This document shows positions 4,266 through 6,801 of a stretch of DNA of 6,801 bases, one piece after another; within the stretch, counting starts at the first letter, position 1; every line of letters begins with the position of its first letter. The notes below the pieces were generated by a model. That model saw nothing but the letters and a program-made list of their open reading frames with translations. It did no database searches and had not been told where the DNA came from. A program made the position numbers and the translations under genes. Source of the DNA: Pseudomonadota bacterium (GTDB taxonomy: Bacteria; Myxococcota_A; Bradymonadia; UBA4248); assembly GCA_009786045.1 (NCBI GenBank), contig WQTY01000116.1, forward strand, positions 1-6,801. Reading direction: 5' to 3'.

Positions 4266-6674
4266 ATGTTGCACGATTTTTCTATTATCGCGGTTCTGGC
4301 CTTCGGATCTACGGGCGCTGAGTCACACTTAGACCAGTTTCCTCTCATTAAGGATCTTGGGCTTATCCTGATTGCTGCGGGTATCGCTTCGATCCTGTGC
4401 CGGTATATACGGCTGCCCATTTTGGTGGGTTACCTGGTGGCAGGCCTTCTGATTGGGCCACATATTGGTTTTTTTCCTACCGTTCTGGATGTAGACAGCA
4501 TCCACACCTGGGCAGAGATAGGCGTCATCTTTTTGCTGTTTGCCCTGGGATTGGAGTTTAACTTCAAGAGTTTGCTGCGTGTTGGAAGGACAGGGGTGAT
4601 TACCTCTGCCTGTGTGGTGACGGCAACCATAACGGCCACCTATTTTGTGGGACGTCTCCTCGACTGGAGCTTTGCCCAGAGTGTTTTTATCGGCGGTTTA
4701 CTTTCTGTCTCCTCGACGATGATTGTCGTTAAGGTATTCGAGGAGCTCGACCTGAAAGGGAAGCCGTTTACGCACATCGTCTACGGCGTAGAGATTGTCG
4801 AGGATATGGTCGGCATTGTCATGATGGTCGTTTTGCCGATGGTGGCGCTGAGCCAGAGCGAGATGTTGGCCGAAGAATCGCTGACAAGAAGAATCTCGAC
4901 ATCGACCATGCTGGTGGCCTTCTTTACGGTCATATGGTTTGTAGGCGGCATCTTCATCATCCCCACGCTCCTGCGTAAGCTCAAACCAAAGCTTAACGAC
5001 GAAGTTCAGCTCATTCTCGGCCTTGCACTGTGCCTTGGCATGGTTTTGCTGGCGGACTATTCCGGGATGTCGGTAGCGCTGGGCGCTTTTGCAATTGGAT
5101 CCATTCTTGGGGCGACCACCGAAGCACATCATTTCGAAACTATCCTGACACCTGTCAAGAACCTCTTTGGCGCCATCTTCTTCGTTGCAGTTGGGATGAT
5201 GGCCGACTGGAGGGTTGTGGTTGAGCACTGGGATATTGTTCTCCTCGCCCTGCTCATCGTCAACATCCTTAAGCCCATCGCCGGCACGATTGGTGTCTTG
5301 CTGTCGGGCAAGAGCGTTCAGCAATCTTTTCATGCCGGATTTGCTTTCGGGCATATTGGTGAGTTTTCGTTTATCATCGTGCTCGTTGGTCTTAGCAAAG
5401 GGGTCATTGATGCGTATATCTTTCCCATCGTGATTACGGTGAGCATGATTACCACTGTGACGACGCCCTATGTTTTGAAATCCGCAGACTTTTTCATAGA
5501 CCACGTTGGGCGGTATCTGCCCAAAAGGCTTCAGCACCGCATTGAGAGCGATTATCAGTCGGTGGAAACCAAAAAGATAAGCCGGCGCGCAGTTTTGCTG
5601 AAATATTTTATGCTTCAGACGCTTATCGTATCGATCATTCTGCTGGCCGTCATCTACCTTGTGGGCGGTTTCCTCGAAGCGCACTGTGCTGCGCTCATTG
5701 GCAAGTACTGGCAGGGGGAGAATCTGGGACTGATTTGCAAGTCTGTTTTCCTTGGTCTCATGCTGCTGGCAATGCTGCCTTTCCTCAGTGCACTCGTGCT
5801 ACGGCGGCAAAGGATGCAGCGTTCGCTCTTTATGCTCCTTATCAAGGGCGGCAGCCGGGGCTTCGTGTTTGCGTTGCAGGGGGTTCGAATTGCCATCACC
5901 ATTGGTTTTGTGATCTTTTCTCTGTATGTGATGTCGCCCTTCGATTGGTATATCAACCTGCCCATCGCTGCCGTGGTTGTCTTCACCGCATGCAGATTCG
6001 AGGTGCTCTTCAGCAGCTATGTTCGTCTTGAGCGCCAGTTCCTGTTTAACTACAACGAGGTTGAACTTCACGAGCAGCGATCTTCCGAAAAAACAGATGT
6101 GAATATGACAAAAATCAACGAAGGCGGCTGGCTGCCCGAGGGTTTGTCTGTCGCCGAATATCGCATTGATGAGAGTTCTCCCTTCATTGACAAATCCCTC
6201 ATTGAGCTGAATTTGCGTGCAAAGCTCGGGCTTTTTGTCGTCCTCATTGAGCACGAACATGATGTGACGAATATTCCGGCTGGCAACACGCTGTTGGTGT
6301 TAGATGACATCGTTTACATTGTGGGCAAGGCCGATGCACTCAAAGTACTTACGCGTGAGCCGTACAACATTTCCGAAAAACTGCTGCACATCCAGCCGAT
6401 GCGTCGCTTTGCGCGTGAGCTGAAGGAACGGCGCACTGAGGCAGGAAGACTCCGTTGCATTGTCATTCCCATTCACGCCGATTCTGGCCTGGCGAATGTC
6501 TCCCTGCGGGAAAGCGGCATTAGTGAGCGAAACAAGTGCCTCGTCATTGGCATTGAGGTCGCAGGCCGCGTCGAGATGAATCCTTCTCCGGATACGACGT
6601 TCGAGCCCGGGACACGCATATGGGTCGTGGGTGAAAAACAGGCCCTGACGGCACTCCTGGCCGAAAATCTCTGA
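4266..6674 (+). CDS. CPA2-family cation/proton antiporter with TrkA_C domains
   Basis: This 802-residue inner-membrane protein has a Na+/H+ exchanger domain at about 28-405 with some 12 membrane segments. CPA2 signatures include LLFALGLEF (90-98), the E179-D180 pair in VEIVEDMVGI (the cation/proton-binding acidic site of this family), FFVAVGMM (305-312) and GHIGEFSFI (362-370). About four further segments follow (442-470, 486-512, 540-558, 561-582). Two cytoplasmic TrkA_C/RCK_C-like domains end the protein (about 618-697 and 724-802); each has the pattern hydrophobic ligand pocket then G-x-x-hydrophobic-V-G. No NAD-binding RCK_N domain (GxGxxG) is present, unlike KefB/KefC. It likely exchanges K+ or Na+ for H+, gated by a ligand at the TrkA_C domains; cation and ligand are inferred. 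The architecture resembles large antiporters I recall from Bacteroidetes. The ATG at 4266 has AAGG 8 nt upstream. It is divergent from the RelA/SpoT-like gene and appears monocistronic within the window. Confidence 0.9.
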   Translation: MLHDFSIIAVLAFGSTGAESHLDQFPLIKDLGLILIAAGIASILCRYIRLPILVGYLVAGLLIGPHIGFFPTVLDVDSIHTWAEIGVIFLLFALGLEFNFKSLLRVGRTGVITSACVVTATITATYFVGRLLDWSFAQSVFIGGLLSVSSTMIVVKVFEELDLKGKPFTHIVYGVEIVEDMVGIVMMVVLPMVALSQSEMLAEESLTRRISTSTMLVAFFTVIWFVGGIFIIPTLLRKLKPKLNDEVQLILGLALCLGMVLLADYSGMSVALGAFAIGSILGATTEAHHFETILTPVKNLFGAIFFVAVGMMADWRVVVEHWDIVLLALLIVNILKPIAGTIGVLLSGKSVQQSFHAGFAFGHIGEFSFIIVLVGLSKGVIDAYIFPIVITVSMITTVTTPYVLKSADFFIDHVGRYLPKRLQHRIESDYQSVETKKISRRAVLLKYFMLQTLIVSIILLAVIYLVGGFLEAHCAALIGKYWQGENLGLICKSVFLGLMLLAMLPFLSALVLRRQRMQRSLFMLLIKGGSRGFVFALQGVRIAITIGFVIFSLYVMSPFDWYINLPIAAVVVFTACRFEVLFSSYVRLERQFLFNYNEVELHEQRSSEKTDVNMTKINEGGWLPEGLSVAEYRIDESSPFIDKSLIELNLRAKLGLFVVLIEHEHDVTNIPAGNTLLVLDDIVYIVGKADALKVLTREPYNISEKLLHIQPMRRFARELKERRTEAGRLRCIVIPIHADSGLANVSLRESGISERNKCLVIGIEVAGRVEMNPSPDTTFEPGTRIWVVGEKQALTALLAENL

Positions 6675-6675
6675 T

Positions 6676-6691
6676 GGGGGCCGTCGCCCCC
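6676..6691 (+). repeat. G5C/GC5 hairpin right after the antiporter stop
   Basis: GGGGGC-CGTC-GCCCCC forms a 6-bp G/C stem beginning 2 nt after the TGA. It continues into CTGCG and, at 6700-6705, TATCGC. Both fragments echo the second half of the repeat at 48-93, so this may be a decayed third copy. No T-run follows, so termination of the antiporter message here would need another factor. The bases 6706-6742 show nothing I recognise. Confidence 0.45.
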
Positions 6692-6759
6692 TGCGCCGCT
6701 ATCGCACTCGCTTTATCACTGACGGCAGGGTCGCGGCGTCGAAATGGTGCAGATTCCAG

Positions 6760-6801
6760 GAAGCAAGGAGGCGTGGAAGGGAGCGTACTTCGTACGTGAC
6801 C
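6760..6801 (+). repeat. Left part of a structured intergenic element, cut by the window edge
   Basis: GCGTAC (6783-6788), loop TTC and GTACGT (6792-6797) make a hairpin with one G/T pair. The stem extends through tandem G/A mismatches (6781-6782 against 6798-6799) to GG/CC (6779-6780 against 6800-6801). The preceding AAGGAGGCGTGG is unpaired within the window and should find its partner beyond it. The core (GGAGGCGT, GGGAGCGTAC, GTACGTGACC) matches my memory of a widespread intergenic element in Desulfovibrio-like genomes. I cannot give it a name or confirm it here. An open frame from ATG 6744 runs through it but is probably incidental. Confidence 0.45.

Noticed and set aside
4698..5684. Long 328-codon open frame on the minus strand inside the antiporter gene
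   Set aside because: The plus-strand frame has clear CPA2 motifs throughout. The antisense product is rich in His, Asn, Asp and Arg without domains, as expected for a shadow of a membrane-protein gene.
6676..6691. Intrinsic terminator for the antiporter gene
   Set aside because: The G/C stem is good, but it is followed by CTGCGCCGC rather than a T-run, so it is listed as a repeat hairpin instead.
1..6801. CRISPR array, tRNA or rRNA genes
   Set aside because: No regularly spaced direct repeats, cloverleaf with CCA-type end or rRNA signature was seen on either strand by eye.

Overview
The window looks like chromosomal DNA of a Gram-negative bacterium. It carries a lipoprotein with an outer-membrane-type sorting residue, compact genes with good Shine-Dalgarno sites, and a moderately GC-rich base composition. 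The style of the intergenic repeats (G5/C5 hairpins, and a GGAGGCGT...GGGAGCGTAC element at the right edge) reminds me of Desulfovibrio-type Deltaproteobacteria. That assignment rests on memory of repeat style, not on a search, and should be held loosely.

Layout, left to right. Positions 1-429 hold no convincing gene. Two copies of a two-hairpin repeat lie in opposite orientation (48-109 and 252-315) around a dyad-rich core. They are followed by a strong intrinsic terminator (317-368) that serves the minus-strand genes to its right. A three-gene minus-strand operon reads leftward: a seven-bladed WD40 protein (3017 to 2058), a lipoprotein with EF-hand-like DxNxDGxxD loops (2019 to 1450) and a tandem universal stress protein (1410 to 430). 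The gaps are 38 and 39 nt. A possible promoter lies at 3075-3104. To the right is a separate minus-strand gene (3881 to 3270) for a small membrane-anchored protein with a RelA/SpoT-type nucleotidyltransferase domain; a weak intrinsic terminator separates it from the operon. A 384-nt divergent spacer (3882-4265) holds several dyads. It is followed by a plus-strand 802-residue CPA2-type cation/proton antiporter with extra membrane segments and two C-terminal TrkA_C-like domains. The last 127 nt contain a G5/C5 hairpin and the 5' part of what looks like a second structured repeat, cut by the window edge.

How the genes may fit together (inference): the products share a stress and ion-homeostasis flavour. 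There is an alarmone-synthetase-like enzyme divergent from a probable K+ or Na+/H+ antiporter, next to an operon with a nucleotide-binding stress protein, a likely Ca2+-binding envelope lipoprotein and a scaffold-type propeller. No direct functional link is shown by the sequence. The most unusual gene is the RelA/SpoT-like one, because its N-terminal membrane anchor and charge pattern predict that the catalytic domain faces the periplasm.
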